DNA of 64,000 nucleotides from Cepaea nemoralis (taxonomy: Eukaryota; Mollusca; Gastropoda; Stylommatophora; Helicidae), in assembly GCA_014155875.1 (NCBI GenBank), contig JACEFZ010011080.1, forward strand, positions 326,001 to 390,000. Reading direction: 5' to 3'. This document shows positions 10,341 to 21,300 of this stretch, piece by piece. Below the pieces are notes generated by a model. That model worked only from the letters and a program-made list of their open reading frames with translations, did no database searches and was not told the DNA's origin. Position numbers and translations under genes: made by a program. The number at the start of each line of letters is the position of its first letter. The stretch's first letter is position 1.

Positions 10341-11060
10341 ACTAACTATACTATTACAACCACAACCACCATTACTACTGTCATTGGTTATAACGGTTGA
10401 TTGTTTCATGCGTATTTTCACCCATAAGTTGCGTGCATTACTTTGCATAGAATCATCTAAGAGACAATAATCCACACATTCATGTTTCTGTTAACGCTCC
10501 ATTGCTCTCCCCTTGAGCAGTAACTCAGAGATGATTTGAGATAAGACAATATAATCCTATAAGAACGATAACATTGTGGTGCAAACAGATATACTTTCTA
10601 AGTGTTAACACGGGGATTAATGTTGTCAGCTTGCGTGTATTTGTGTATATCTCTTCCCATGTCAGAGACCTAACCGTTATTTAACACATTCGCACGATTA
10701 ATTGTTAAGTCTACGTTAGACCTCAGACAGGCAAATCATTCTTACCAATCCACTGTATTCTAGCACCGACTATCATAACACCACGATCCATTTATTGGCA
10801 ATCAAAATAGCACATGATTATATATTACAATATGTCCACTCTCTAATGAACCCACAGCGCGAATTGGCCTTATCAGCCACCGCCATGGGTTGTAGTTATT
10901 AAGCCTTTTTGAAGCACAATGTACCAAACTATCGTCTGTCAAGACGGAAAGGTGCCAATGACATGTCCACTCCCTACACAAGCAGGGTTATTCAGGCACT
11001 CTCACTCACTGTATATCTATTATATTAAAACTAGACCCATACCATCATATTTTTTTTATC
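10341..11060. other. No recognisable feature
   Basis: Unique-looking sequence without exons or repeats I can support. About 35 bases near 10925-10960 (CAAACTATCGTCTGTCAA) recur near 43151-43190. Confidence 0.45.
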
Positions 11061-11061
11061 G

Positions 11062-11305
11062 CATATCCTTTACAGGACATCGCTGTCAACATCAGCATAT
11101 TTCAGCTGTTTGTTGATTCCTTGGCAAGATTACGCTCAGTAGTTTGCCATTGCTTTCTGAGCAACCGGCTCACATACGCCGTAAGTTACCGACGCGGAGA
11201 GAACAGCTACCGATTCTCGCGCACGTCACGTTACTCACGAGGGTATACGGGATTACGGAGACATTCGTGTAACCCTAAATCAGGTAGACCGGCATACCGT
11301 CATTA
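11062..11305 (-). repeat. SINE-A copy (longer-head subfamily)
   Basis: Starts on the plus strand with GCATATCCTTTACAGGAC, the reversed tail, and ends at GGTAGACCGGCATAC, the reversed head. It carries CAGTAGTTTGCCATTGC. Confidence 0.9.
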
Positions 11306-11607
11306 GGGTTGTCCAAACAACTATTCACTCTCACAGTTAGATCACTATCACACTTCACAGTCTCACTCTCCAGTCCACAATGACCTAAACCGAAAGAACA
11401 CGCCTTAACCTGTCCGATGTCAAACACACACTACCTATTCCTTCTTTTTTGTCCCTTCTTGCTATCCCGTGCTCCCCTTTGCGCGGGTCATTCATCCGAG
11501 ACCAGTTCCTTACACCGTCCAGTCTTGTCCCCAGTTCTTGTCTACACTCGTCTCTCACTGAACTCGTTTCAGTCCGTCTCGTTCTGAGCTATCGTCAGTA
11601 AACATTC

Positions 11608-12295
11608 CATCCATCTATCATGTGCCATGCCGATAAGCGTGAGCGGTCATGTTCTGCCATCTCACTCGATCACCAGAGTCGTGAATAAACTCCGTGTTCC
11701 TGTCTCGACCAAGCCACCCTAGTATTTACTTCTAGGTCTTCCCCTTGGTCTCTTCCCTTCGATCTTGCCAGTTGTCACCAAGTTCTCCAAGTCATTTCTT
11801 CTCATAACATGCCTAAAAATATTTTTACTGTCTACGTCTAATGACTCCAATCAGTTTACGATCTTCATTTGTTTCTTGAAGGACTTGTTCATTGGTTTTT
11901 TTTCTGTCTGTCCATGGTATTCTTTGCATTTTCCTCAGAAACCACATTTCCACAGCCATCAGATGTGTTTCAGCTTGACTGCTCATTGTCCACGCCTTAC
12001 ATCCATACAAAAGTACAGGTTCTATGTAGCACTTCAACACTTTCTCGTTTCAATTGATATCTTTTTATTGGTCAGTATGTCTTTCATCTTGCAAAAGGCT
12101 ACCTTCTCAATGGCAATTCTTGTTCTAATATCTTCAAGGCATCTCCCATCAGATGTTATGACTGTTCCGAGATAACAGTATCGATTCACTTGTTTAAGAA
12201 TATGCCCATCTACTCATATATCACATTGTGGTATTTCCTTCTTTCCAGTTTCGACAGTAAACATTACACAGACTTTTAACTCCTCCTGTCCTTTT
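11608..12295 (-). pseudogene. RTE-like retrotransposon 3' portion (GHVMRRN family)
   Basis: Minus-strand reading gives YLGTVITSDGR, YIEPVLLYGCKAWTM, HLMAVEMWFLRKMQRIPW, then the HVMRRN..LE..VTTGKIEG end and a 3' end in GGCATGGCACATGAT. It is the longest of about ten copies of this C-terminus in the window and is frame-broken. It is a C-terminal RT connection region only; the YADD motif is not included. Confidence 0.85.
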
Positions 12296-12343
12296 TTAAG
12301 CTGTGGTCAATATTCATTACAGGCTCTCTGCATCTTTGCTCCT

Positions 12344-12580
12344 GAGAGTCTCCGTGGCGAAGTGGTTAAGCCGTCTGACTTTGGCTCCGAACGTTGTGGG
12401 TTCGATTTCGGGCTGCATCCTTCGGTTCACGAGAGCATTTTTTCGGAGACTTCTGAGGGTCGTCTCTGGAACTACGGAGTTCGTGCTTTGTGCGACGCTT
12501 TCCGCGCTGCGGAAAGAGTCTGAGCCATATTGGATAAAAACCCGGTGCAATGACGTCGACCCTGTCGACTTCTAAGCGAC
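12344..12580 (+). repeat. SINE-D copy
   Basis: tRNA-like head: box A TGGCGAAGTGGTTAAGCCG and box B GTGGGTTCGATTTCGGG. The body has TGCGGAAAGAGTCTGAGCC. Other copies: 14136-14336, 14545-14730 (minus) and 61795-62010 (minus). Confidence 0.88.
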
Positions 12581-12607
12581 TTTGAAAAAAAAATCTTTGC
12601 CTGTTTA

Positions 12608-13008
12608 GTCGTCGTTTAATCGCTGGATCAACATCACGGCACACGGTTTAACTCATAAGTGCTCCGTTTTCCACCTAACTCAAACCTGAGTCTGGAGAAA
12701 CTCAGCTCAATGCACGAACTCCGTTGCATCGGCGAGGATCCTGAAATACTTTGGGTAGATTTTTAACTAGAAATTTTGCCCGGGCAGCGCCGTTAGGCAA
12801 CTCTTTTTCGATTTCCAACTGCATAGGGATTTTTTTTACGTGCGCAATACACACGGGCGTCCTATCTCACTACCCAGAGACCAGGGGGCATTTTATTACT
12901 GGAAGTCCAGGTGGATTTTTTAAATAAATCCCGGTCCTCACCGGAGCCTGAACCCGGGACCTCCAGCACTCGAGGCGGACACCATACCTCAAGACCACTC
13001 ACCCCCCC
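12608..13008 (-). repeat. SINE-E copy
   Basis: About 400 bp matching 63470-63875 closely (CAACATCACGGCACACGG, AACTCCGTTGCATCGGCGAG, GGAAGTCCAGGTGGA). The right end on the minus strand is tRNA-like: TGAGTGGTCTTGAGG, then GGTCCCGGGTTCAGGC as box B. Confidence 0.9.
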
Positions 13009-13048
13009 CCCCCCTTCTTTGCCTGTCCTGTTCTAAACTATCGACAGA

Positions 13049-13420
13049 GTGTGTAAATATAGGACTTTGACTCCCCCATCCCCCCACACCCCGGGTAGTC
13101 TAGCCAAGGGTTCTCACAAGGTACAGGGTGAAAACAACCACATTCAAACACCGGAAGCATTGCGTTGGACTCTGTTGACACTGACATTCATAGAACGCGT
13201 GGAAGAGAATGACCAAACTAGGCTTAACTTCATTCAGTTTGAACGTGCCTTGTTACAGCCGAACAGTCATCCCCGTAGATGGCCAGCTCCAGTACCCACA
13301 GCTGGACCCTCATCCTGGAGAGGGGAAGAGCCTTTCAGGAGAATTCACAACCAAACAATCCCCAAGTCCCACTTGACGTGTCACACTTCAGCACAGTCCA
13401 GAAAGCTTGTTCATATTTAG
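13049..13420 (+). other. Unassigned open frame of 123 codons
   Basis: Open from ATG at 13049 to the stop at 13418. It shows no motif I recognise, is Pro/His-rich at the start, and sits between SINEs. It is probably a chance frame, listed because it is the longest non-repeat frame in this stretch. Confidence 0.15.
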
Positions 13421-13433
13421 TTAGTAGCTTTTC

Positions 13434-13483
13434 CTTTACAGGACGTTTGTGATTCACTAGGCAATTTTACGTTCAGTAATGTC
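13434..13483 (-). repeat. SINE-A 3' fragment
   Basis: TTTACAGGACG and GGCAATTTTACGTTCAGTAA are the reversed SINE-A tail, directly before a plus-strand copy. Confidence 0.7.
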
Positions 13484-13487
13484 CTTT

Positions 13488-13711
13488 GCCGGTCTCCGTG
13501 GTGAAGAGGTTATGGACGCAGTTCGTAATCCTGAATACCCGCGTTCACAACACAGTTGGGGCGATTTGGCAGCAGACCGCGTTGTGTTGGTCTTGCGTTG
13601 GTATCGGTGCCGGTCGTTCAGAAAGCAATGGCAAACTATTGAACGTAAACTTGCCAAAAGAACACAGCAGCAGATATGCTGGTGTTAACTGCGATGTCCT
13701 GTAAAAAAAGG
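13488..13711 (+). repeat. SINE-A copy, full length
   Basis: Runs from GCCGGTCTCCGTGGTGAAG to GATGTCCTGTAAAAAAAGG. The box-B region is CCCGCGTTCACAAC and the body GCAATGGCAAACTATTGAAC. Confidence 0.9.
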
Positions 13712-13950
13712 ATCTTCTTCTTCTTCAGCGTTCCGAGCCATTGAGGTTTTTTGCTGCAGATACAATCCGTCTCCATTCGTCTCTCTGGATGACCTTCTCT
13801 TGCCAGTATATATTCTCTCTCCACCTTCTTCTTGGTCTACCTCTGCGTCCACGGTCCTGAGTGTAAGCGAGTTTTGTTTCCCTATTATCTTCCATTCTTC
13901 CTCTAGCCCCAGCCATTGTAGTCTATTAGCCTTCATGATACCAGTGATTA
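13712..13950 (-). pseudogene. Non-LTR retrotransposon 3' end with (GAA)n tail
   Basis: The minus strand reads RGRPRRRWRENIYW, then EWRRIVSAAKNLNGSER and stop: the typical C-terminus of an RTE-like RT. It is followed directly by GAAGAAGAAGAA. The same terminal sequence (AATGGCTCGGAACGCTGAAG) occurs at 51335-51357 next to a (TTC)n array and at 34492-34572. Confidence 0.85.
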
Positions 13951-14095
13951 GCGGGGATTTAAACAGATCATAAATGTCTTTGTTGCTTCTTCTTTTCCAC
14001 TCTCACTTTGTGTATCCCTAATGGGCCCAAAGATGCGTCTTAAGGCTTTGTTCTAAACAAAAAAGGATATACCAAAAAAAATGTCCCATATCAGC

Positions 14096-14520
14096 AGCTC
14101 CGTGGCGAAGGGTTATGAAAGCAGTTCATAATATCGCATAAGCTGTATAACTCAGGCTCCGAAGGTTGTGGGTTCGATTCTGGGCCGTGTCCTTCCGGAG
14201 ACTCATGGGGAAGAGAGGGGGGGGGGGGGGGGGGGGGGGGGGAATGGGTCGCGTCATTGGAGTATGGAGTTCTTTGTGCAACGCTTTCAGCAGTTTGCTG
14301 CGGAAAGAGACTGAGCCATATAGGGGAAAAACTCAGAAACACAGCTGCCGGCAATTTGTCAGCAGACCACCTTGCGTTGTTTTTGTTTTTTTAAATTAAA
14401 TGGTATGGGTGCTGGTCGTTCAGTACACAATGGCAAACTACTGAACATAGACTTGCCCAGGAATCACAAACAGCTAAACAATGCTGGGGTTAATGGCTAC
14501 GTCCTGTAAAGGATATAAAA
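14096..14520 (+). repeat. SINE-A copy interrupted by a SINE-D
   Basis: 14096-14135 is the SINE-A head (CAGCTCCGTGGCGAAGGG). The SINE-A body resumes at about 14337 (CACAGCTGCCGGCAATTTG) and ends with ACGTCCTGTAAAGGATAT. The insert between them is SINE-D with a G23-like tract. Confidence 0.8.
14136..14336 (+). repeat. SINE-D nested in SINE-A
   Basis: CTCAGGCTCCGAAGGTTGTG and GGTTCGATTCTGGG (box B) start the insert. TGCGGAAAGAGACTGAGCC is its 3' body. A poly(G) expansion lies at 14217-14241. Confidence 0.8.
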
Positions 14521-14544
14521 ATGTTTAAAAGTTGCACCAGGTTT

Positions 14545-14730
14545 TATCTTATATGGCTGTCTCTTTGCCGAAAGCGCTGCACAAAGGACAAACTAACTCC
14601 AGCGATGACCCCCAGGAGTCTCCAAAAAAAATGTACATGTGAACCGAAAGATATATCCAGGAATAGAACCCACAACCTTCAGAGCATGAGGCAGACGGTT
14701 TGACCACTTTGCCATAGAAGACTCCAACCC
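14545..14730 (-). repeat. SINE-D copy
   Basis: Reversed SINE-D: GAATAGAACCCACAACCTTC (box B) and GTTTGACCACTTTGCCAT (box A) on the plus strand. Confidence 0.8.
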
Positions 14731-14799
14731 ATAAAGGATATGCAACTAACTAATGTCCCATTGCTTTCTGAATGACCGAAGCTCATACCACTGTTAAAG

Positions 14800-15250
14800 A
14801 TCAACACAAGGTGACCCACTTTCAAACTGCCTGCCACTGATCTGGAACCAGGTATGTCTGGATTCTTAAACTGCTCCTAAACCATCAGCTTGCGCACATT
14901 GAACATAAATGTGAGAGAAGAATCTGCTAACCTCCAGCCAGAAAGTAAAGTAACAGACACATTTACACTGTAATTAGCCTACTGGTTGACAAATGAGTAA
15001 ATACACCAAAAAAACTTCAAACGGTTGAAGGTAGGCACTAACAGAAATAAAGATAATGCTTTCACTTTTATTGATCACACACGTTGGTTACAGAGACATG
15101 AATTAAAGTCCCCAGGGCCTGGCCTACCCAAATTGTATCTTGAACATTAGTAAATGGGTATTCCCATCCCTGCCTTGATCTAACACTCTCAACATCAAAC
15201 GCAGCACACTTGCGCCAGTCACACAAATGGGGTACCTACTGGCAATCAGC
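14800..15250. other. No recognisable feature
   Basis: Apart from a 40-bp SINE-A scrap at 14760-14800, I see no coding or repeat signal. Confidence 0.45.
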
Positions 15251-15253
15251 ATG

Positions 15254-15425
15254 TTTTTTTTCTGCACTTGCTTGCTTTCAACTCAAGTGTAGTCCATACA
15301 CACTACTTCTAGTAGTGCTGGACTGAATTTTGCATCTGGATTAGCTTTCCATGTTAGCAGCGTCCCTCGCCATCAGGAGAATCCACTCAGACTTCAGAGG
15401 TAAATCAGCATTTTGATACACTCAC
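15254..15425 (-). repeat. SINE-B copy, 3' two thirds
   Basis: CTTCTAGTAGTGCTGGACTG, GATTAGCTTTCC and CCACTCAGACTTCAGAGG match the reversed SINE-B body. The tRNA-like head is lost. Confidence 0.85.
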
Positions 15426-15754
15426 ACAATCATTGAAGATAATCGACATGACACACACATGAAGAATCACTATCTAACCTAAAGACATTACACTACCTAG
15501 TCACAAATTGGCTAACCCTTCTAGCTGCTAATTCCTTTTAAGACTCGTAACTTGGCTTTAAAGCCCGACCCTATCTACAGCCATCCCTTAGCTTTAACTG
15601 CCCCCTCTCACAACCACTTCTGCTCTCTCCTCTACCAAAGCCGTGCACACCAACCATGCACCATGTACAAAACAAGCATGTAATGTACGGGTAGTTCTGT
15701 CATATTAAATATTGTCAAAATATGTAATACAGAACTGTGACATATACACTTCCA

Positions 15755-16225
15755 TTAATTCATTCAGCAGCATGTCCTTTGCAGAACCCCTCTCCCATAA
15801 CAACCTTCCAGAAAACCTCTTGATTGTAAGCAAGATATCTCGCATCCGATACACCCATCAGGAGATCATCCGCCACATCATACACCCATCTTCTCTTTGG
15901 CCTCCCTCTTCCCAGGCATATACCCCTCCATTATTGTTTTCTCCAAACTTTTGTGATGTTTCAAGTGACCAAAATATTTCAACTTTCTTTGTTTATCGTC
16001 TTTAATAGTGAAATGGCGAATTATGACTGCCCATGCTTTCCGACATAGCACATGATGGATGGAACCTTCTTCAATATTCAGCCCGTGAAGTATGGATTCA
16101 TATGTTCTTTTCTATATCCAAGATATTCTTAGAACTCATCTATAACATTAATATTCAAAGGCATTTATGCGCTGTTCATACACGCTTTAGGGCAATATGT
16201 TTTATAGACCAAACGGAACTCGCTG
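15755..16225 (-). pseudogene. RTE-like retrotransposon 3' end (GAAT-tail family)
   Basis: The reverse complement matches 34780-35200 almost throughout, including the C-terminal coding stretch and the GCAAAGGACATGCT end. The tail is AATGAATTAATGG. A foreign 54-bp segment at about 16014-16067 interrupts it. Confidence 0.85.
16014..16067 (+). mobile_element. Very short retrotransposon 3'-end insertion
   Basis: ATGACTGCCCATGCTTTCCG and CATAGCACATGATGGATGG are the 3' terminus of the GHVMRRN family (compare 59468-59508). They sit inside the RTE copy, whose sequence is continuous at 34930-34970. Confidence 0.75.
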
Positions 16226-16286
16226 GGCGATGTGGTCAGTTATACACCGGTCACCTCTACTGTCTCAAGACATTTGATGGTACACA

Positions 16287-16640
16287 TATCATGGATTTTT
16301 TGCCCTGGCCATGTGGGAGTGTGGGGAAATGAACAGGCTGATAGGCTGGCAGGGAATACCTAAGGACAAGGTAGAGGTGGTCGTGCACCTGTGGGACCAG
16401 GTGGAGAAGGTGGGGGTACAGACTGAGAACCTGTATGTGGAAAGGATGAGATTGCGGGGGATTGGCAGGGGTTCTGGTAGAATCTCAAAACAGAGGGAAG
16501 ATCAGGGAAACTTTCAATCAGTTAGCAGTGGGAATGATTAGTAGTGTGACTCTTTGCTGGCTGTTGAATGAAGGGAAGGAGCACGTATGGGAAACCCACT
16601 GAGTGATCTCGGTTCTTAGCTCAACTCAAGTTGATTATAC
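16287..16640 (+). pseudogene. I/R1-like RNase H 3' end
   Basis: Matches the reverse complement of 7016-7420: FLPWPCG and GNEQADRL-like codons appear in shifted frames. The 3' end is CTTAGCTCAACTCAAG. Degraded. Confidence 0.75.
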
Positions 16641-16644
16641 ACAA

Positions 16645-17445
16645 GAAAGACTGATTCCACACACCATCCTTGGTCAACGACATCTTTAAACAAGATCTGC
16701 CACACATAAAGTATATTTCAAATCAAGGACTGAAAATAGAAACAAACCCCTTTATTGATAAATAAAACACGTCTTAAAACACTGCATTTAAACTTCAGAG
16801 CCTATATCAAATTTCACAGTGGACATTGAACAAGTTTTGTATTTAATATACTAATGGTAATATATTAATCCCCACACAATGGTGAATGGTTAGCACTCCA
16901 ACTTAGCAGAATACGCAAAAATGTTTGAGAGCAAACACAACTCACTAGCTTCCCTGTCTGAATATTGTTTGAGTTTATGGTGCTCCTGTCTCAGTTGACA
17001 ATACATTGGCTGAGAAAACTGAAAATTTACATTTACAGACTAACTCTTTCAGCTGTATGCAATTGATTAATTCTTCCTCATGAATCCTAACCAATGTGTA
17101 ACGTTAACTCTTACTTTTTACGAGGAAAGGCCAGACAGACACATAATCAAACTGCCCATGGTATCATTAATATTGGGACTCTTTGATGACTGTTGAAGAT
17201 GAGCCTACAATAACAAGCATAGAAACTGATGACAAACTCAACGCTAAATGGCAAATCCATTCATTCACACGACAACTTAAATCAAGGACAATTATACATA
17301 TATACATTCTCATGAAATATACATCATCAGCAATGAATCACATTGAATTCAATAACATTTTAAATTTTGTGTGGAGTGCATTTACATCTGTCTGCAGCTG
17401 TTTGTAGAATGAACTGCATGTTCAGTCAAAATGGCGGCCGTTAGC
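16645..17445. other. No recognisable feature
   Basis: AT-rich sequence with no supported exon. The SF3B6 transcript may not reach this far (its stop codon is at 18278). Confidence 0.45.
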
Positions 17446-17449
17446 GGGT

Positions 17450-17700
17450 CACTGAACTAAGTGTGTTGCTGCTCGTTTACTAGTGACTGCCACTTCCATC
17501 GACGATAAACTATTTTTCGTGGCCGACTTTTGTGTTGGCACTCTGGCAGCAGTATTATGCAAAGTGTATACCTGTGTGGGCTGTTGGTTTGTCGAGACTT
17601 GTCTGTTCCACTTTTCACATGGGGCAGTGAGGAACATTGTTTGTGATATTCACTGGCACAAAAATGGAGCATTACGGGGTGTTCCTTTGCAATGAAGATG
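17450..17700 (-). repeat. Repeat F copy, reversed
   Basis: The plus strand holds TTTGTCGAGACTTGTCTG and TTCCACTTTTCACATGGGG, the reverse of the block at 52980-53010. Confidence 0.85.
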
Positions 17701-18277
17701 GAACCTCGATTAACGAATGACTAACATTTTAAATGCTGCGTTACATGACTCAAACAAACAAAAAAACTTAATTTGCAGTTATACATAGTTTCGTCCCTTT
17801 GGGTATTGAGTTTGAATAAGCTGACAATGACATGTCTTAAATCTGATGAGGAAATATGACCAAGCCAGGCCTATTCCAGCCATTTCCCTATATGATGTGT
17901 TGAATCATGCCCTGATTACATCCTAATATGCTACCACCACAGAGGTGAAGTTCCAGTGCCATTACCATCCAGGTTAGGATGGGCTGACATGTGAAATGCA
18001 CTCCAAATGTAGGCAATGATGACATGATGTTAAAAACATTGTTTGTGTATTTTAAAAACACTGCTTCAGAAATGTCAAAATGTCACTGTTTGATCACTGA
18101 CAGAAAATCACCGAATGCCATACAGAGACATAAATCAATGCTATTTTGTCACTGTATAACGTACTAACAAACCAATGTTAAAGTGTCAATATATGATTAC
18201 TGACATAAGGTGAAGGCATCACTGATGAAAACGTACTGCATGAAACAAGAATGAAGATTTCACAAAAATATACATAA

Positions 18278-18367
18278 TTATTTATTTTCAGGAGTGGACA
18301 GTCCGTATTTGGTCTTCATCTCATTAAGCTCCTGTTTCTTCTTGTCCGTGTCAGTTTTCTTGAAAGC
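18278..18367 (-). CDS. SF3B6: SF3B6 coding exon 4 with stop
   Basis: 90 nt. Acceptor CTTCAG ends at 18368. It encodes the Lys-rich C-terminal helix [20 protein letters not shown] and ends PENK then TAA at 18280-18278. An AATAAA hexamer overlaps the last codons at 18286-18281; a further downstream signal was not evident. Confidence 0.93.
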   Translation of the reverse strand, partial: AFKKTDTDKKKQELNEMKTKYGLSTPENK

Positions 18368-21300
18368 CTGAAGATAACAAATTGCACCTGATTAGGCCCA
18401 TGACTAAATTAAGGCATACTATTTGTAACTAACGTCTATATGTCAAATAACCAGATAATTCATCCATTTGAGAATTACGACAATATAACCAAAAGAAAAA
18501 CAGGTAATGGTATTTCCATAATATATACGGCACATATAATGGGTTGACATGGGATGAAATGGCTGGATCCCTTTCTTTGCTTGTTTTTATATCCTTTCAC
18601 CATGCTACAAAACTCGATCAATGATTGTGAAAAATTCGTCATCACCTTGAGAATTAGCCTAGGCTACTGTTTTCGGCAAGCTACAACACCATTATCTGCT
18701 TGAAGCCCTGTCGATTTCTACAAATGTTTCCTGCAGACCTCCGTAGAGTTACGCCTCAAAGGTAGTTTTATTCAGACACAGAAAAGATGTTTCTGTTTGA
18801 GTTGTGTTTGGTTTAGTGTGGTAGGACGTACTCTACAGTGTGAGTAGGTGAGTTTGCCATTCAAATGTCAATACGCTGTATTTCCTGCAAGAATTATTTA
18901 GGAAAGGAGAAAAAAAAAGTGAAAGAGGAAGGAGAACAAGAGGAAGAAGAGACAGGAGGAGAAGAGGAAGCAGAAGAAAAATATGAAGATAACCAAGAAG
19001 AGGAAGATAACAAAGAAGAGGAAGATAACAAAGAAGAGGAAGATAACCAAGAAGAGGAAGAAGAATGAAGTAGAAGACGACACACAGCTACATGATCAGA
19101 ATAATGGCAATATCATCTCAATTCTTCAGTCCAGAGAAAAAACTTGATCTTGAAGCTGAGAGGAACAAACAAGAGGACACTGATAACACAAAACTCACCC
19201 TGACAGACTGGTAGTATAAGACAACCAGATAGCGGTTGCAGACATTGAAACCAGACAAGTGATCGCAGGCATTCTTGGCATCAAAAATATCCTCATATAC
19301 AACAAAGGCTGTGCCCTTTGTCTCTGGGGTGTTGCCTCTGAAACCACATCAAAGACATCTAGATTAAAAATAATTACAAAAGCTAGTTTCAGTACATTAC
19401 TGGTGTATGCTGAGAGGATTTGCCAAGGACTGAAGAAACACAGGACATTACAGGCAATTCAATTTTTTAATTCCAATTCTTGAGAAGAATGGCCTGCTAA
19501 ACCATCGACTTATCAATTTGGTTATAGCCGGGGCCCTTATAGTGTATCTCGTACTCCTTCTTTCATAAATGGAGATGTATATCAGCTTTCTGATTTGTTG
19601 TCACTGTTTCCGTTACATGTCTGGACAGTCGCACACTTGTTAAGGCCTGACGTAATTGTGTTCCCACCCAGTTTTATGGTGTTGTTTCCTTCAGGGAGTT
19701 TTACCAGTCATCATCCTTCCTCCAGACATGTCTTGATCTTGGTGGTCTGTTTTTTGTATCTTCTGGGTCTTGTTTGGTACCTTGTGTCGTGGACGGCTTA
19801 GTATCTTATTCTTGCGGGAGAATAATCTCTTCTGGCCACCGTCCAATCTTGGTCACTGTCTGTTTGAATATCTACCTCTTCTATTTCCTTGTCTGGTTCT
19901 TTCTCTTCTGTCTGTGACTTGATATCTTCTGCTTCTGATGTCTCGTTCTTTGACTTGAGCTATTCAATCTTTTCTCTTTCTTCTTGTATTTTTTCAGAGT
20001 TTCTTCTGTCTCAGCCTTTATTGCAGCCATTTGAGTGACATCCTGCTCAATCTTCTGCTGCACTTGCTTACAGGCAACAGAACAATTCATTTCACCAGGT
20101 ACTGTCTTCTTTCTGCAGAGTGGATTTGATCAGACACATGTCCAGCACACAAGGAAACAGATGAGTTTCTTTTATATATATATTTTCATGTAGTTGTATC
20201 GGCGTGTGTTTGTATATTGCGTATGTGTTGACGAAGACTTTGGCCATAATGTTCACTGTGCTACGTGTTCTAGTCAAGCCGACAGTCTATTTCTCTTGTT
20301 ATGGTGATTCATTATTTACTTCAGTAGAGAGTGGCCTGCTGAATGCATCACACAGAGCACAAATTCCACAGTAAGGAAACTGAACAAACAACCTTAGTAG
20401 ATTAAAGCTGGTAGCTTAACCCCCTCGCCACGGATATCCCAGGAGAAAGATCAGCAGAGGCAGAAAAAAAACACCATAATTCAGGTGTTGGCATATTGTT
20501 TTTGCAAATAAGTTACATGCCCTTTGCGGGACATCACAGTCAACCCCAGCATATTCTGTCTCTTTATTGTTTGCTAGGCAAGTTTATGTTCAGTAGTTTG
20601 CCATTGCTCTTTTAAAAGAAAGATGCTCACAACATTGTATACAAACCAGCACCAGGCAGCCTGCTTCCAAATCGTGCAACAGTGTTTCAAATGTGGCGTA
20701 TTGCTAACAGCAGCAGGCAAATCAGATGCAGACCGCCTTACGGTGGTTTTCATACAATATTATTACGCTGGTTTTCATACAATTTTCAGGCGCAATGGTA
20801 ACCGTCCCGTTTAGGTAGGAAAAATGGTGAGGAAGATAACTGGTTACCTCACCACATAAGTATAATATGAATAAGTGAAGACCCAACACTTCACTCTGAT
20901 GGCAGCATTCTATATAGGCCAACTTGACCTATTTTGGTCCAAACCGCAACTAAGCCACCAGAGCCCACCCCATAAGAGAAGCAAAGAATAATAATATGAT
21001 TATTCGGGGCCACATCGATTGATGGATGTCAGTCGCAGTGAGCAGGCAAACTTTGAGCTATAGCCCATATATATAATCTATATTGGTGACGTGATATTCT
21101 AGTATGATTAAGTATGGTTGCGACTGCCATGAGCTGCATGGTCAAGTGGTTACACACCCTCCAGGGATCCAGGGTTTGATTCAGGGTCCTGTCAGGGATA
21201 TGCACTACTGACGAGCTCAAATGAGAGCGAAACTCGAGTCTAGTGCTTCCAATCTGATGTGAACAATGCCCAAGGTTCGTACCGAAATATAATCAGCGTT

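Noticed and set aside
18865..19068. Acidic Glu-rich protein of 67 codons
   Set aside because: Purine microsatellite within SF3B6 intron 3, antisense to the gene.
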